From a virus, in the IMG/VR virus record IMGVR_UViG_3300044988_000050, positions 1 through 30,134 of that record: a DNA stretch of 30,134 nucleotides. One strand, 5' to 3'. The position numbers and the translations under genes are program-made. Positions within the stretch are counted from its first letter, which is position 1. Every line of letters starts with the position of its first letter. Positions 15,914-22,852 of this stretch are shown here, one piece after another. The notes beneath the pieces were generated by a model, which did not search any database, was not told the DNA's origin, and saw nothing but the letters and a program-made list of their open reading frames with translations.

Positions 15914-17699
15914 CATACACGTTTTAAATCTATCTGCCTACACAGCTCCTACCATCGAAGAGAGTAAGAGAGATGCTTGGGTAAATTATGATGGTGCAGA
16001 CGGAGGCAGTTACTATCAGTTTTTGATTGATAGATACACTAATTCGACCACGAACAACGCTATTATAAACAACATTTCACGCCTTATCTACGGAAAAGGG
16101 TTATCAGCTACGGATGCTAACCGCAAGCCTAACGAGTATGCTCAAATGATGACCTTAATCTCTAAGGATTGTTTGCGTAAGATTGCTTTAGACCGCAAGT
16201 TGTTTGGTCAATTCTCTATTCAAGTACATTACAACGACAAGCACGACAAAATCCTAAAGGCTTATCATATTCCTGTTAATTTGATTCGTGCTGAAAAATG
16301 CAATAAAGACGGAGAGATAGAAGGTTACTATTACTCGGACGATTGGTCAGACGTAAAGAAATACGTTCCTAAGCGCTTCCCTGCGTTTGGATTCGGTAAA
16401 GAGAAGGTAGAAATCCTATTCTCTAAGCCTTATTCAGTCGGAATGAAGTATTATGCCTACGTTGACTATCAAGGCGCAGTTCCCTATGCACTTTTGGAAG
16501 AGGAAATTTCCGACTACCTAATCAACGAGGTTCAAAACGGATTCTCAGGAACGAAAGTTGTAAACTTCAACAACGGAGTGCCTACATTAGAGCAGCAAGA
16601 AATCATCTCTGCGAAAGTTCTCGGCAAGTTAACTGGTTCTAAAGGTCAGAAAGTGATTGTAGCGTTCAACGACAATATGGATACTCGCACAACGGTTGAG
16701 GATATTCCATTGAATGACGCACCTGAACACTACACATATTTAAGCGAAGAGTGCTTGCGTAAGATTATGCTTGGACACAACGTTACTTCACCGCTATTAT
16801 TTGGTGTTGCATCGTCTAACGGATTCTCGTCTAACGCTGATGAGCTTGAGAACTCGTTTATCCTTTTCAATAATATGGTGATTAAGCCTTTCCAAGAGGA
16901 GATAATTGATGCCATTGACAAGATGTTAGCCTTTAACAATATCTCGCTTAATCTATTCTTCAAGACTCTCAAACCGCTTGAGTTTGTAGACTTGGAAAAT
17001 GCAGTTACTGAAGAGCAAGTTGCAGAGGAAACAGGAACTGAGCTATCCAAACACGAAGCCTTAGACAACGAGATTGCAGATGCACTTATTGACTTAGGAG
17101 AGATGCCTGATGAAAAGTGGGTATTGATTGATGAGTTCGAGGTTGACCTTGAGCAAGAAGATGCTATAGATGCAGAAATTGAAATGGCAAGCAATCGCAA
17201 ACCATCTCTTTTATCTAAAGTTTACAATTTTGTAAGCACAGGAACTGCTAACCCTAAAGCCAAGTCTGAACAAGATAAAGTTATTGACGGATTCAAATTC
17301 ATCACTCGCTACGTTTATTCAGGTGACACATCTGCTAAATCTCGTGAGTTCTGCAAGAAGATGACTACTGCAAATAAGATTTATCGCAAAGAGGATATTG
17401 TTAGAATGGGCAATCAACCTGTAAATGCAGGATGGGGTGCTAATGGAGCTTCTACATACGACATTTTTAAGTTTAAAGGTGGAGGTAACTGTCATCACAA
17501 ATGGTTGCGTAGAACTTATGTATCATTTGAGGAAGGTATGGGAATTGACCCTACCAGTCCAAACGCTAAAACTATCAGCACTAACAAAGCAGAAAAGGCA
17601 GGATATCGCGTTAGAAATCCGCAAGAAGTCTTTGTTCGTCCTGTTGATATGCCTTACAATGGCTTTTTACCTACTAACCCTATTTACGGCAAGAAATAA
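15906..17699 (+). CDS. Portal protein with C-terminal minor-head-like domain
   Basis: The 597-residue protein uses the ATG at 15906; an in-frame GTG at 15864 is less likely. The portal part begins SNIHVLNLSAYTAPTIEESK with GGSYYQFLIDRYTNSTTNNA, the conserved start in this host group. It continues through LGHNVTSPLLFGVASSNGFS and ELENSFILFNNMVIKPFQEE, the long helix region. Residues about 460-541 differ: FITRYVYSGDTSAKSREFCK, then IYRKEDIVRMGNQPVN and FKFKGGGNCHHKWLRRTY. The GGGNCHHxW pattern resembles the C-terminal motif of MuF-type minor head proteins. A fusion of portal and minor-head module is therefore likely. It is the DNA gateway at the capsid vertex. Confidence 0.8.
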   Translation: MSNIHVLNLSAYTAPTIEESKRDAWVNYDGADGGSYYQFLIDRYTNSTTNNAIINNISRLIYGKGLSATDANRKPNEYAQMMTLISKDCLRKIALDRKLFGQFSIQVHYNDKHDKILKAYHIPVNLIRAEKCNKDGEIEGYYYSDDWSDVKKYVPKRFPAFGFGKEKVEILFSKPYSVGMKYYAYVDYQGAVPYALLEEEISDYLINEVQNGFSGTKVVNFNNGVPTLEQQEIISAKVLGKLTGSKGQKVIVAFNDNMDTRTTVEDIPLNDAPEHYTYLSEECLRKIMLGHNVTSPLLFGVASSNGFSSNADELENSFILFNNMVIKPFQEEIIDAIDKMLAFNNISLNLFFKTLKPLEFVDLENAVTEEQVAEETGTELSKHEALDNEIADALIDLGEMPDEKWVLIDEFEVDLEQEDAIDAEIEMASNRKPSLLSKVYNFVSTGTANPKAKSEQDKVIDGFKFITRYVYSGDTSAKSREFCKKMTTANKIYRKEDIVRMGNQPVNAGWGANGASTYDIFKFKGGGNCHHKWLRRTYVSFEEGMGIDPTSPNAKTISTNKAEKAGYRVRNPQEVFVRPVDMPYNGFLPTNPIYGKK

Positions 17700-18199
17700 T
17701 GGCAACGGCACTACTAATTACAAGAGACGACATAGTTCGTTTTACGGCAGTCAACGGCAATGTGGATACTGACAAGTTCATTCAGTTTGTCAAAATCGCT
17801 CAAGACATCCACATACAAACATACTTAGGTACAAAGTTACTTGAGAAGCTACAAACCTTGATTATTGCAGGAACGCTGACAGGTAACTACGAGCTGCTTA
17901 CTGAGACGTATGTAAAGCCTATGCTGATACATTGGTCAATGGTTGAGTATCTTCCTTTCGCAGCTTACACAATCGCTAACAAGGGCGTCTACAAGCACTC
18001 TTCTGAGAACGCTGAAAACGTAGAGAAAAACGAAGTTGATTTCTTATTAGAGAAAGAGCGTCAAATTGCTCAACACTACACGGAGCGTTTCATTAGTTAT
18101 ATGTCTTTCAACCAAGATTTATTCCCTGAGTACAATCAGAACGTTGACCAAGATATGTACCCTGACACTACAAACAATTACACCAGTTGGTTTATATGA
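17699..18199 (+). CDS. Head-tail connector / adaptor protein candidate
   Basis: The 166-residue protein contains LLITRDDIVRFTAVNGNVDT, KFIQFVKIAQDIHIQTYLGT, KLLEKLQTLI and YVKPMLIHWSMVEYLPFAAY, ending with a Tyr/Asn/Asp-rich tail. The helical bundle ('FIxxAQDxxIQxxLGTxLYxxL') matches the gp6-like adaptor class (DUF6712-like) found straight after the portal in Bacteroidota phages. It would bridge portal and tail. The start shares a base with the portal stop. Confidence 0.65.
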   Translation: MATALLITRDDIVRFTAVNGNVDTDKFIQFVKIAQDIHIQTYLGTKLLEKLQTLIIAGTLTGNYELLTETYVKPMLIHWSMVEYLPFAAYTIANKGVYKHSSENAENVEKNEVDFLLEKERQIAQHYTERFISYMSFNQDLFPEYNQNVDQDMYPDTTNNYTSWFI

Positions 18200-18294
18200 A
18201 AAAGAACAGACCAAAGGGTTTGAAATATAGCCCTAAAAACACGAATGTAGAGAAATTACGAATCTATTTAAGCAAACAAGAAAATGGCAAATAG
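18196..18294 (+). CDS. Very small basic protein
   Basis: This 32-residue frame starts in the adaptor stop codon (ATGA) and ends inside the next gene. The sequence is MKKNRPKGLKYSPKNTNVEK followed by LRIYLSKQENGK, with 10 basic residues. Coupling on both sides and lack of any other frame in the gap argue that it is translated. No family is known to me. Confidence 0.5.
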   Translation: MKKNRPKGLKYSPKNTNVEKLRIYLSKQENGK

Positions 18295-19168
18295 CAACGG
18301 ATGGGGAGATGGCGCAGCGAACAACGCAATAGGTTGGGGTCAAGGCGCAAACAACGCAATTGCTTGGGGTGATTCTCACGCTAAATCTTGGGCAGGCGCT
18401 ACTGACATTGTAGGACTTACTACGGACCCCGATGCGCAGGCTTTTATTACTGCTGCTGCAATTACAAACCCTACTCAACAACTGGCAATTGACAATCTTG
18501 TTAAAGGATTGAAGTCGGATAACATTTGGACAAAGATGAAAGCAATTTATCCGTTTGTTGGTGGAACTGCATCAACTCACAAATGGAACTTAAAAGACCC
18601 GAGAGATTTAGACGCTGCTTTCCGATTAGTATTCAACGGAGGATGGACGCATTCAAGTAATGGGGCTACTCCTAATGGAACTAATGGATATGCTGATACG
18701 AAGTTCAATCCGTCTTTAAATGGGCAATTAAATTCTGCTCACCTTAGTTATTATTCAAGGACAAATAATTCCACAGATAACCAAATAGAAATAGGAGCAA
18801 ATGCACCTGCGCATTTCTTATGTTATAGATTTAGCTCTTTACTTGCTTATCACGGTATAAATTCACTTGATACTCCATCAACTCCGTTCACACCATCAAC
18901 AGGTTTATTTGTAGGAAGTAGAATTAATTCTACAACAGGTAAATTTTACACAAATGGCAGTCTTGCTTTAACAGATAATAAAGCGTCAACAAGTAGACCG
19001 AATCAAAATATTAGTTTAGGAGCATTAAACAATAATGGAACTCAAGCATATTTTACAACTAAACAAGTTGCATTCTCAACCATAGGAGATGGTCTAACCG
19101 ACACCGAAGCAGCTAACCTATACACACGAGTTCAAGCATTCCAAACAGCACTTTCAAGAAACGTATGA
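18284..19168 (+). CDS. Lectin-like virion appendage / receptor-binding candidate
   Basis: The 294-residue protein opens with two GWG-type repeats (residues about 6-30: NNAIGWGQGANNAIAWGDSH). A short helical segment follows (ITNPTQQLAIDNLVKGLKSD), and then a concanavalin-like beta domain (about 80-290). It contains MKAIYPFVGGTASTHKWNLK, DPRDLDAAFRLVFNGGWTHS, TNGYADTKFNPS and YFTTKQVAFSTIGDGLTDTE. I recognise this domain from Bacteroidota phage structural proteins, where a receptor-binding or decoration role is assumed. It sits between head-completion genes and the lysis cassette, far from the other fibre gene. Confidence 0.65.
   Translation: MANSNGWGDGAANNAIGWGQGANNAIAWGDSHAKSWAGATDIVGLTTDPDAQAFITAAAITNPTQQLAIDNLVKGLKSDNIWTKMKAIYPFVGGTASTHKWNLKDPRDLDAAFRLVFNGGWTHSSNGATPNGTNGYADTKFNPSLNGQLNSAHLSYYSRTNNSTDNQIEIGANAPAHFLCYRFSSLLAYHGINSLDTPSTPFTPSTGLFVGSRINSTTGKFYTNGSLALTDNKASTSRPNQNISLGALNNNGTQAYFTTKQVAFSTIGDGLTDTEAANLYTRVQAFQTALSRNV
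18311..18370 (+). repeat. Imperfect tandem repeat encoding GWG motif
   Basis: Two adjacent units (18311-18340 and 18344-18370) share GGCGCA, AACAACGCAAT and TTGGGGT blocks and encode the paired NNAIxWG motifs at the N-terminus of the appendage protein. The units differ in length by three bases, so they keep frame. Confidence 0.75.
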
Positions 19169-19413
19169 AATTAGCAGACATCACAACCGAAGATATCACC
19201 ACCTTAGTCGGACTATTAACTGAGGTGCAAAAAGACGAATTAGTCGGAGTTTACTACTCAGCAGATTCAATCTACAACCCTATTCAGGACATCGACAATA
19301 ATTGGGTCATCTCAACAGAGGAAATGATTTACACTACTAACGAAGATACGTTGTGGGTGAAAGACCTTGAGTTGATTCCGTATATTGCTAAACCAACACC
19401 ATCTCCATTCTAA
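19165..19413 (+). CDS. Hypothetical acidic protein downstream of appendage gene
   Basis: This 82-residue protein overlaps the previous gene by four bases and abuts the next. It is acidic and mixed alpha/beta: DITTEDITTLVGLLTEVQKD, then YNPIQDIDNNWVISTEEMIY. It has no signal peptide or membrane segment. It could be a chaperone or partner for the appendage protein just upstream, but this is based on position only. No family is recognised. Confidence 0.65.
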   Translation: MKLADITTEDITTLVGLLTEVQKDELVGVYYSADSIYNPIQDIDNNWVISTEEMIYTTNEDTLWVKDLELIPYIAKPTPSPF

Positions 19414-19640
19414 TGACTGAGTTTGTTACCATTGTAAAAAAATACGGAGTAACTGGTGTTCTTTGCTTATGGTTGTGGCACACGGACAACCGATTGAACA
19501 AAGTTGAGACTGCGCTTTACGACTGCTACAAAACTCAAAGCTTTAAACAAGCTACGAAAACACGAATAGACCTACCCGAAAAACTTTTAGCCGTATTGCC
19601 AAATGATAAAAGAACTAATAAACGAAACTCTAAAGCCTAA
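19413..19640 (+). CDS. Small membrane protein, holin-like
   Basis: The 75-residue protein has a short N-terminal membrane segment, IVKKYGVTGVLCLWLWHTDN (residues about 7-26), then a soluble basic tail with one Cys. The opening resembles small BhlA-like proteins found at the start of lysis cassettes. It overlaps the second membrane protein by 38 bases. Together with that protein it precedes the endolysin, so a holin or holin-partner role is likely; which of the two forms the hole cannot be decided from sequence. Confidence 0.6.
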   Translation: MTEFVTIVKKYGVTGVLCLWLWHTDNRLNKVETALYDCYKTQSFKQATKTRIDLPEKLLAVLPNDKRTNKRNSKA

Positions 19641-19818
19641 CGGCAAATGGTCTATAAAAAGACTATCCGCTTTTACGTCGTTTTGGATTGCGGTTCTTTA
19701 TGCTATTATACCACTATTCAAGCCGTTTAAAGTTCACGAATTTGTATTTGTCGGGCTACTTACTTACTCGGCAACTGCAATAGGTTTAACTGTATGGAGT
19801 AAAAAAATAGACAAATGA
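19603..19818 (+). CDS. Holin candidate (two membrane segments)
   Basis: The 71-residue protein has two hydrophobic helices, [16 protein letters not shown] (about 24-39) and [20 protein letters not shown] (about 46-65), with basic ends. The 'NGKWSxKRxSAF...EFVFxGLLxYSA' pattern is known to me from Bacteroidota phage lysis cassettes. It overlaps the endolysin start by four bases. This is the stronger holin candidate of the two membrane proteins here. Confidence 0.7.
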   Translation: MIKELINETLKPNGKWSIKRLSAFTSFWIAVLYAIIPLFKPFKVHEFVFVGLLTYSATAIGLTVWSKKIDK

Positions 19819-20279
19819 TAACAACCGCTCAAGCCTTAGCAAAATACGGACAACCCAACGAAAGAGGAACGTATTTAACTACTATTAATCTACCCTACCC
19901 TATGCGCATTGCTTGGGATTTAGACACCAAAGTAACAAAGATGCGTTGCCATAAACTTGTCGCTGATGCGTTTTTAAACGTGTTTAACGAACTTTTAGAG
20001 GTCTACGGGTACAATCGCCTTGTTGAACTCGGAATAGACCTTTACGGAGGTTGTTTTAACTTTCGTAAAATGCGAGGCGGTTCGTCTTGGTCTAAGCACG
20101 CTTGGGGTATTGCTATTGATTTAGACCCTGCGAGAAATACTTTGAAAGAAACTTCTAAGACTGCACGCTTTGCCCGTCCTGAGTATAAGCAAATGATTGA
20201 CATTTTCTACAAACACGGATTTATTTCACTCGGTAAAGAAAAGAACTATGATTGGATGCACTTCGAAATTGGCGGTTAG
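19815..20279 (+). CDS. Endolysin: M15-family peptidase
   Basis: The 154-residue zinc peptidase contains [20 protein letters not shown], then GIAIDLDP and YDWMHFE. The three zinc ligands of the M15 (VanY/M15C) fold are visible as H95, D102 and H149, with D146 nearby. Family members cleave peptide bonds in peptidoglycan stems. There is no signal peptide, so export would need the holin encoded just upstream. The final 32 bases also encode the start of the spanin candidate. The length is that of a bare catalytic domain without a wall-binding module, which is normal for Gram-negative hosts. Confidence 0.85.
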   Translation: MITTAQALAKYGQPNERGTYLTTINLPYPMRIAWDLDTKVTKMRCHKLVADAFLNVFNELLEVYGYNRLVELGIDLYGGCFNFRKMRGGSSWSKHAWGIAIDLDPARNTLKETSKTARFARPEYKQMIDIFYKHGFISLGKEKNYDWMHFEIGG

Positions 20280-20700
20280 TTCCGTTATTTTGTCGCTTTT
20301 ATTGGCAATACTTGCGACATCTTGCTCGGTAAATTACCACGTCCGTAAAGCCTTTAAAAAAGGTTACAAATGCGACGAGGTTGCCGACACAATTCAAATA
20401 ACTTCGGTAGACTCAATTCCGTACGTTTTAAGGGACTCTATTATGTGGGAAAGGGTATTAGTCCAAAAAGATACAATAGTGCGTTACAAGCGTTCTTTCG
20501 TGCCTCAAACGCGATTTGAGAAGCGTATTGAGTACAAACTAAAACGAGATACCCTACGAATGATTGAAAAAGTAGAGGTCGTCAAATGGAAAACTGAAAA
20601 GCGCAAAAATCCTAAACCGAACATATTATTGTTAGTTTTGGGATTTGTAGTAGGAATGATAACAAACTGGCTACTGCGCAACTTTAAACCAACGCTATGA
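20248..20700 (+). CDS. Probable one-piece spanin (lipoprotein plus C-terminal membrane segment)
   Basis: From the ATG at 20248 the 150-residue protein starts with a lipoprotein signal, [20 protein letters not shown], ending at C26 (ATSC lipobox). The periplasmic part is charged and beta/coiled-coil prone: [40 protein letters not shown]. Residues about 126-143 are a membrane segment ([18 protein letters not shown]). A lipid anchor in the outer membrane plus a C-terminal inner-membrane helix in one chain is the topology of unimolecular spanins such as T1 gp11. The start inside the endolysin gene fits a lysis cassette. A longer in-frame start at 20197 would bury the signal peptide and is rejected. 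Confidence 0.65.
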   Translation: MIGCTSKLAVSSVILSLLLAILATSCSVNYHVRKAFKKGYKCDEVADTIQITSVDSIPYVLRDSIMWERVLVQKDTIVRYKRSFVPQTRFEKRIEYKLKRDTLRMIEKVEVVKWKTEKRKNPKPNILLLVLGFVVGMITNWLLRNFKPTL

Positions 20701-21728
20701 GACAAACACGCTATCGCTTAAAATCAGATGAGGTAGAAATCATTGAACAATACAGAGCGATAAAAAAAGAATCTAACTCAATGGGGTTAGATGACAAGAA
20801 CGTAAAACACGGATGGTTAAAATCTAAGCAGGCATCATTATTCTTTAAGAATCCAAACTTTAACGGACAAGAAGACAAGTTCAACGAGTTCAAAGATGAG
20901 TTGTTAGGAGAAATGGCAAAGCATAGTCCGTCTTATCCTACGATAACACGAACCCAAAGCGAAGAAGGACACCTGTTAGTCATAGACCCTGCTGACATCC
21001 ACATAGGTAAACTATGCGATGCGTTTGAAACTGGAGAAGATTACAACTCTCAAATAGCCGTACAACGTGTTTTAGAAGGCGTACAAGGCATTTTAGACAA
21101 GTCCGCAGGCTTTCATATAGACAAAATTTTATTCGTTGGTGGAAACGATATTCTACACATAGATACTCCAAGACGAACTACAACCTCAGGCACTCCACAA
21201 GACACCGATGGGATGTGGTATCGCAATTTTTTAACCGCAAAACAATTATATGTTGACTTACTTGAAAAACTTATCGCTTTGGCTGATGTACATTTTGTGT
21301 TCAATCCTTCTAACCACGATTACACTCACGGATTCTTCCTTGCTGATTGTATCAAAACACATTTTCGCCAAGCTACAAACATTACTTTCGACTGCTCTCT
21401 TTCACATCGCAAGGCTTTTAGATACGGAGAGAACCTGATAGGAACCACTCACGGAGATGGAGCAAAGCAGCAGGACTTACCGCTTTTGTTAGCTACCGAG
21501 TTTCCGTTAGATTGGAGCTTAACTAAGCATCGTTATGTTTATATGCACCACGTTCACCATAAAATGTCGAAAGACTATCAAGGAGTAACTGTAGAATCGT
21601 TGCGCTCACCATCAGGAACGGATAGTTGGCATCATAGAAATGCTTATCAACACGCTCCGAAAGCTATCGAAGGATTCTTGCACCATAAAAAACACGGACA
21701 AGTTTGTAGAATTAGTCACATATTCTAA
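20697..21728 (+). CDS. Calcineurin-like metallophosphoesterase
   Basis: The 343-residue protein has the five metal-binding blocks in order: D100-x-H102 in DPADIHIGKL, N150-D151 in FVGGNDILHID, N206-H207-D208 in NPSNHDY, H252 in GTTHGDG, and the HHVHH cluster at 284-288. The first 90 residues are a basic and acidic helical region with no known domain (RYRLKSDEVEIIEQYRAIKK). Phage proteins of this type are common at the end of Bacteroidota late regions, but the substrate is unknown. Candidates are nucleic acid, nucleotides or signalling nucleotides. It overlaps the spanin gene by four bases and is the last late gene before a terminator. Confidence 0.75.
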   Translation: MRQTRYRLKSDEVEIIEQYRAIKKESNSMGLDDKNVKHGWLKSKQASLFFKNPNFNGQEDKFNEFKDELLGEMAKHSPSYPTITRTQSEEGHLLVIDPADIHIGKLCDAFETGEDYNSQIAVQRVLEGVQGILDKSAGFHIDKILFVGGNDILHIDTPRRTTTSGTPQDTDGMWYRNFLTAKQLYVDLLEKLIALADVHFVFNPSNHDYTHGFFLADCIKTHFRQATNITFDCSLSHRKAFRYGENLIGTTHGDGAKQQDLPLLLATEFPLDWSLTKHRYVYMHHVHHKMSKDYQGVTVESLRSPSGTDSWHHRNAYQHAPKAIEGFLHHKKHGQVCRISHIF

Positions 21729-21729
21729 G

Positions 21730-21737
21730 TATATTTG
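21730..21737 (+). promoter_or_regulatory. TATATTTG promoter-like element before the late terminator
   Basis: A TATATTTG -7 type box lies directly after the phosphoesterase stop. No clear TTG is seen at the expected distance, and the late terminator lies only about 28 bases downstream, so any transcript would be very short. It could be fortuitous. Confidence 0.35.
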
Positions 21738-21764
21738 TGACACCTGCCATTATTCATAGCGTAA

Positions 21765-21791
21765 GAGCCTCCTTAATTGGGGGCTTTTTTG
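21765..21791 (+). terminator. Late-operon terminator
   Basis: AGCCTCC (21766-21772) pairs with GGGGGCT (21779-21785), with one T-G pair, around a TTAATT loop, followed by a run of T residues. It ends the morphogenesis-lysis transcript before the control region. Confidence 0.85.
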
Positions 21792-21822
21792 TTGAATATA
21801 GTATACCTAATCGGGTATAATC

Positions 21823-21836
21823 CCACTTTAAAGTGG
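21823..21836. promoter_or_regulatory. 14-bp perfect palindrome, operator-like
   Basis: CCACTTTAAAGTGG is a perfect inverted repeat. Its length and symmetry are typical of sites for dimeric regulators. It lies about 180 bases upstream of the early promoter, so it is too far upstream to block it directly by simple overlap. Confidence 0.5.
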
Positions 21837-21860
21837 AAATTTGACACCTTTTCGGGTACG

Positions 21861-21887
21861 TTTTGTAACAAAGTAAGGGTAAAACCT
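21861..21887 (+). repeat. Direct repeat unit 1 (iteron-like)
   Basis: This 27-base unit begins TTTTGTAACAAA and ends AGGGTAAAACCT. It matches the unit at 21894-21920 with two mismatches. Its first 13 bases form an inverted repeat TTTTGT-A-ACAAA(G), so a protein could recognise it as a dimer. Confidence 0.8.
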
Positions 21888-21893
21888 GACGAA

Positions 21894-21920
21894 TTTTGTA
21901 ACAAAATCAGGGTAAAACCT
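21894..21920 (+). repeat. Direct repeat unit 2 (iteron-like)
   Basis: This is the second 27-base unit, 33 bases after the first, which is about three helical turns. The two units would therefore present the same face of DNA. Here the inner inverted repeat TTTTGT-A-ACAAAA is perfect. Confidence 0.8.
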
Positions 21921-21994
21921 TAAAACGTGAAAAAAAGTTTGCGTCTGAAAGCCTTGTAAAATAAGGAAATCTAAAAAAATGTTAAAAAAAGTTG

Positions 21995-22024
21995 TTGATA
22001 ATTGAAACCTTATATATATATTTG
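21995..22024 (+). promoter_or_regulatory. Strong early promoter (TTG-N19-TATATTTG)
   Basis: TTG at 21995-21997 and TATATTTG at 22017-22024 are separated by 19 bases, the spacing of the Bacteroidota housekeeping promoter. Transcription would start near 22031, giving a leader of under 20 bases. It is the best-matched promoter in the window and drives the early gene run. Confidence 0.8.
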
Positions 22025-22026
22025 CA

Positions 22027-22042
22027 TATAACATTTAAAAAC
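22027..22042 (+). promoter_or_regulatory. Shared 16-base leader element (second copy)
   Basis: This copy of TATAACATTTAAAAAC is identical to 14919-14934 and ends six bases before the first early start codon. Most of it would be in the transcript's 5' leader. Confidence 0.5.
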
Positions 22043-22048
22043 AACGCT

Positions 22049-22225
22049 ATGACAAAAGACGAAATTTTAGAACTAATATTCAACGAAGAACGAGAGCTTT
22101 ACGCAGAGCTTCAAGAACAACGTAAATACTTTGGCTATAACGACGAAGCCACGCTACACACCCAAGCGCAATGGGGAGCAATTAGTAATTTAAAAGATAA
22201 AATTGAAGAGAATGAAAACAATTAG
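22049..22225 (+). CDS. Small early protein
   Basis: The 58-residue acidic helical protein (TKDEILELIFNEERELYAEL) is the first gene behind the strong early promoter. An in-frame TTG upstream is inside the promoter and is rejected. There is no cysteine or membrane segment. First early genes of phages often encode host-takeover factors, but nothing in this sequence identifies a target. Confidence 0.7.
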   Translation: MTKDEILELIFNEERELYAELQEQRKYFGYNDEATLHTQAQWGAISNLKDKIEENENN

Positions 22226-22457
22226 AAAGTATTCGTTTTTGTTTAAGGACTTGAACCAAGACGAAAAGCAGATTTTAGGAGGAGCAGTAGTTGCCGTATT
22301 AGGTATGTTATTTCTTATGTGGCTTACCAGTACAAACACTTATCCTATGTTGGATGCAAAAACACGAGACCATCAAACGTATCAAAAACAAAGCTACGAA
22401 TTGAAACCGTCTTTTGACAAATATATGAACCACGTTTACAACGATAAATTCAAATAA
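22212..22457 (+). CDS. Small single-pass membrane protein
   Basis: The 81-residue protein reads from the ATG at 22212 and overlaps the previous gene by 14 bases. A hydrophobic helix, ILGGAVVAVLGMLFLMWLTS (about 22-41), follows a basic N-terminus (MKTIRKYSFLFKD). The C-terminal half is polar with many Tyr/Lys residues. By the positive-inside rule the N-terminus would be cytoplasmic and the C-terminus periplasmic. An early membrane protein could act in superinfection exclusion or host takeover; this is speculation from topology. Confidence 0.65.
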   Translation: MKTIRKYSFLFKDLNQDEKQILGGAVVAVLGMLFLMWLTSTNTYPMLDAKTRDHQTYQKQSYELKPSFDKYMNHVYNDKFK

Positions 22458-22458
22458 G

Positions 22459-22767
22459 ATGATTGTAACAGAACTTAAAGACTTTGAAGTCTACCGAGAT
22501 AGCGACAAGAATTTTGTGTACTTATTCGTCACGCTATGGGACGAAGGCGACACGGACACGAACGCCGAAATCTTAGCCGAATACGAAATAGAAATTTACG
22601 ACTCTTATTCTAATTACAAAATCACTAAAAAATACTACAATGAAATCCTTACCATCAAACAAACAAAAGACTGCGATGACTACCTCGAAAAAATCTACGA
22701 AGCAAACACTTTCGAAGATGCCTATGTTGAAGAATACAACGACGAGGGGACTTGGTGGTTCATTTAG
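22459..22767 (+). CDS. Hypothetical very acidic early protein
   Basis: The 102-residue protein is highly acidic and aromatic: FVYLFVTLWDEGDTDTNAEI, LAEYEIEIYDSYSNYKITKK, EANTFEDAYVEEYNDEGTWW. The composition recalls DNA-mimic proteins used by phages against nucleases or restriction, but no family match is evident and the charge alone is weak evidence. It starts one base after the previous gene ends. Confidence 0.65.
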   Translation: MIVTELKDFEVYRDSDKNFVYLFVTLWDEGDTDTNAEILAEYEIEIYDSYSNYKITKKYYNEILTIKQTKDCDDYLEKIYEANTFEDAYVEEYNDEGTWWFI

Positions 22768-22852
22768 AGACTACCAACTCAATAGGTACTGGGATAACTT
22801 TAACTTTGGTCTTTATAACCGAATTTGTGAAATCAAAATGCAAGAGATATGA
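22718..22852 (+). CDS. Possible small overlapping gene
   Basis: This 44-residue frame (start at 22718; earlier in-frame ATGs at 22640 and 22676) shares its first 50 bases with the acidic gene. It then fills an otherwise empty 80-base gap with RGLGGSFRDYQLNRYWDNFN and FGLYNRICEIKMQEI. Its stop forms an ATGA overlap with the next gene, which is the normal junction in this genome and the main argument for translation. The alternative is a frameshifted tail of the acidic gene. Confidence 0.35.
   Translation: MPMLKNTTTRGLGGSFRDYQLNRYWDNFNFGLYNRICEIKMQEI

Larger units (their letters stand above)
21792..22016. other. Gene-free control region, candidate operator or origin
   Basis: No + strand frame of note exists here. 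The stretch is AT-rich and holds a 14-bp palindrome, two 27-bp direct repeats 33 bases apart, four copies of a (C/A)GGGTA core, a CCTT...AAGG mini-hairpin near 21950-21965 and A-tracts. It lies between the end of the late genes and the start of the early genes. Such repeat-rich DNA at this location often contains replication origins or repressor operators. Which applies here is inference. Confidence 0.55.

Noticed and set aside
12951-17200. Long minus-strand frames (e.g. 12951-13373, 16730-17200) and another at 9096-9509
   Set aside because: They lie antisense to clearly coding genes, are rich in Ser/Thr/Phe as expected from the reverse of GAA/GAT-rich codons, and show no motif or promoter.
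15508-21762. Shared 10-mer TTCATAGCGT just before two terminators (15508 and 21753)
   Set aside because: The context is the same, but repeated 10-mers are expected by chance in a genome of this size and the flanks are unrelated.
21861-21920. CRISPR-like array
   Set aside because: Only two repeat units with a six-base gap; no spacers of usual length and no cas genes.
21828-22034. 68-codon minus-strand frame with a repeated FVTK segment
   Set aside because: The internal repeat only reflects the two 27-bp DNA repeats. The frame runs through the promoter and operator-like sites and has no leader or neighbours on that strand.
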